Assembly (NCBI GenBank): GCA_037445895.1
Contig: JBBIJO010000008.1
Location: 28,694 to 92,693, forward strand
DNA from: JBBIJO01 sp037445895
GTDB lineage: Bacteria > Bacteroidota > Ignavibacteria > Kapaibacteriales > UBA2268
DNA: 64,000 bases
Direction of reading: 5' to 3'
The notes below the pieces were generated by a model. That model was not told the DNA's origin and did not search any database. It saw nothing but the letters and a program-made list of their open reading frames with translations. A program made the position numbers and the translations under genes. Shown one piece after another: positions 63,949 to 64,000 of the stretch. Numbering within the stretch: position 1 is the stretch's first letter; each line of letters starts with the position of its first letter.

Positions 63949-64000
63949 CTACTTCATCACTACTACTTCCGCAGTCCTTACCTCTCCGCCAATCATTGCT
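63949..64000 (-). CDS. Partial C-terminus of a T9SS-type protein (window edge)
   Basis: On the minus strand the frame from the window edge reads AMIGGEVRTAEVVVMK before TAG at 63949. This closely resembles the final strand of T9SS type A sorting domains, with the G-x-x-x-T-x-x-V-V-V-M-K ending. Only 16 codons are in the window, so the assignment is tentative. The 283 bases to the left hold no gene; a GCGATT-TGT-AATCGC hairpin at 63849-63863 could end the transcript. Confidence 0.45.
   Translation of the reverse strand, partial: AMIGGEVRTAEVVVMK

Noticed and set aside
1..64000. CRISPR array, prophage, integron or rRNA operon
   Set aside because: No regularly spaced direct repeats, phage structural genes, integrase or rRNA-like sequence are visible in the window.

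Overview
The window looks like AT-rich chromosome of a bacterium from the Bacteroidota/Chlorobiota (FCB) side of the tree, most like an uncultured Ignavibacteria or Kapabacteria-type lineage; this is inferred, not tested by phylogeny. Supporting signs are several secreted proteins ending in a type IX secretion (T9SS) sorting domain, choice-of-anchor and YCF48-type surface proteins, a CarboxypepD_reg TonB-dependent barrel, weak Shine-Dalgarno sequences, and repeated promoter-like TAnnTTTG boxes (often TAATTTTGTA). Almost everything is core chromosome. There is no rRNA, CRISPR, phage or intact insertion sequence.

Layout. 38-3358 (+): coaBC, a secreted barrel-like protein and a TIGR01777-type epimerase. 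3470-13447 (-): a tightly packed run panD, a GlmU-like nucleotidyltransferase, methylmalonyl-CoA epimerase, gpmA, a secreted TldD-type metallopeptidase, a small membrane protein, a second TldD-like protein without the catalytic residues, Wzz, O-antigen ligase/polymerase, rimM and trmD; metG (13756-15978) lies upstream. 16206-20465 holds envelope proteins. 20594-27852 (+): uvrA, sucC, a frameshifted outer-membrane protein gene, rplS, an MGMT-family gene and a multi-TM protein. 27992-42117 (-): qmoB and qmoA without qmoC, a giant TamB, engB and two T9SS cargo proteins.

42399-45305: a single transposase-like gene that seems to have lost its catalytic aspartates, convergent with tyrosine phenol-lyase. 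45641-48261 (+): serS, a DUF58 protein and a small orphan. 48256-54273 (-): ileS, a Lys-rich TraR/DksA protein, lspA and rluD. 54405-54478 (+): tRNA-Arg(UCG), overlapping the 3' end of recX on the other strand. 54444-63665 (-): recX, recA, a 1454-residue PAS/GAF histidine kinase and a large T9SS lectin protein. The window ends inside what looks like the tail of another T9SS cargo gene.

The genes serve translation (metG, serS, ileS, rplS, trmD, rimM, engB, rluD, tRNA-Arg), DNA repair (uvrA, recA, recX), envelope building (TamB, lspA, Wzz, Wzy, T9SS cargo) and central or redox metabolism (gpmA, sucC, mce, panD, coaBC, qmoAB, tpl). No single new multi-gene system stands out. The most unusual items are the apparently dead transposase relative, the secreted active/inactive TldD pair, qmoAB without qmoC, the recX/tRNA overlap and the frameshifted barrel gene.
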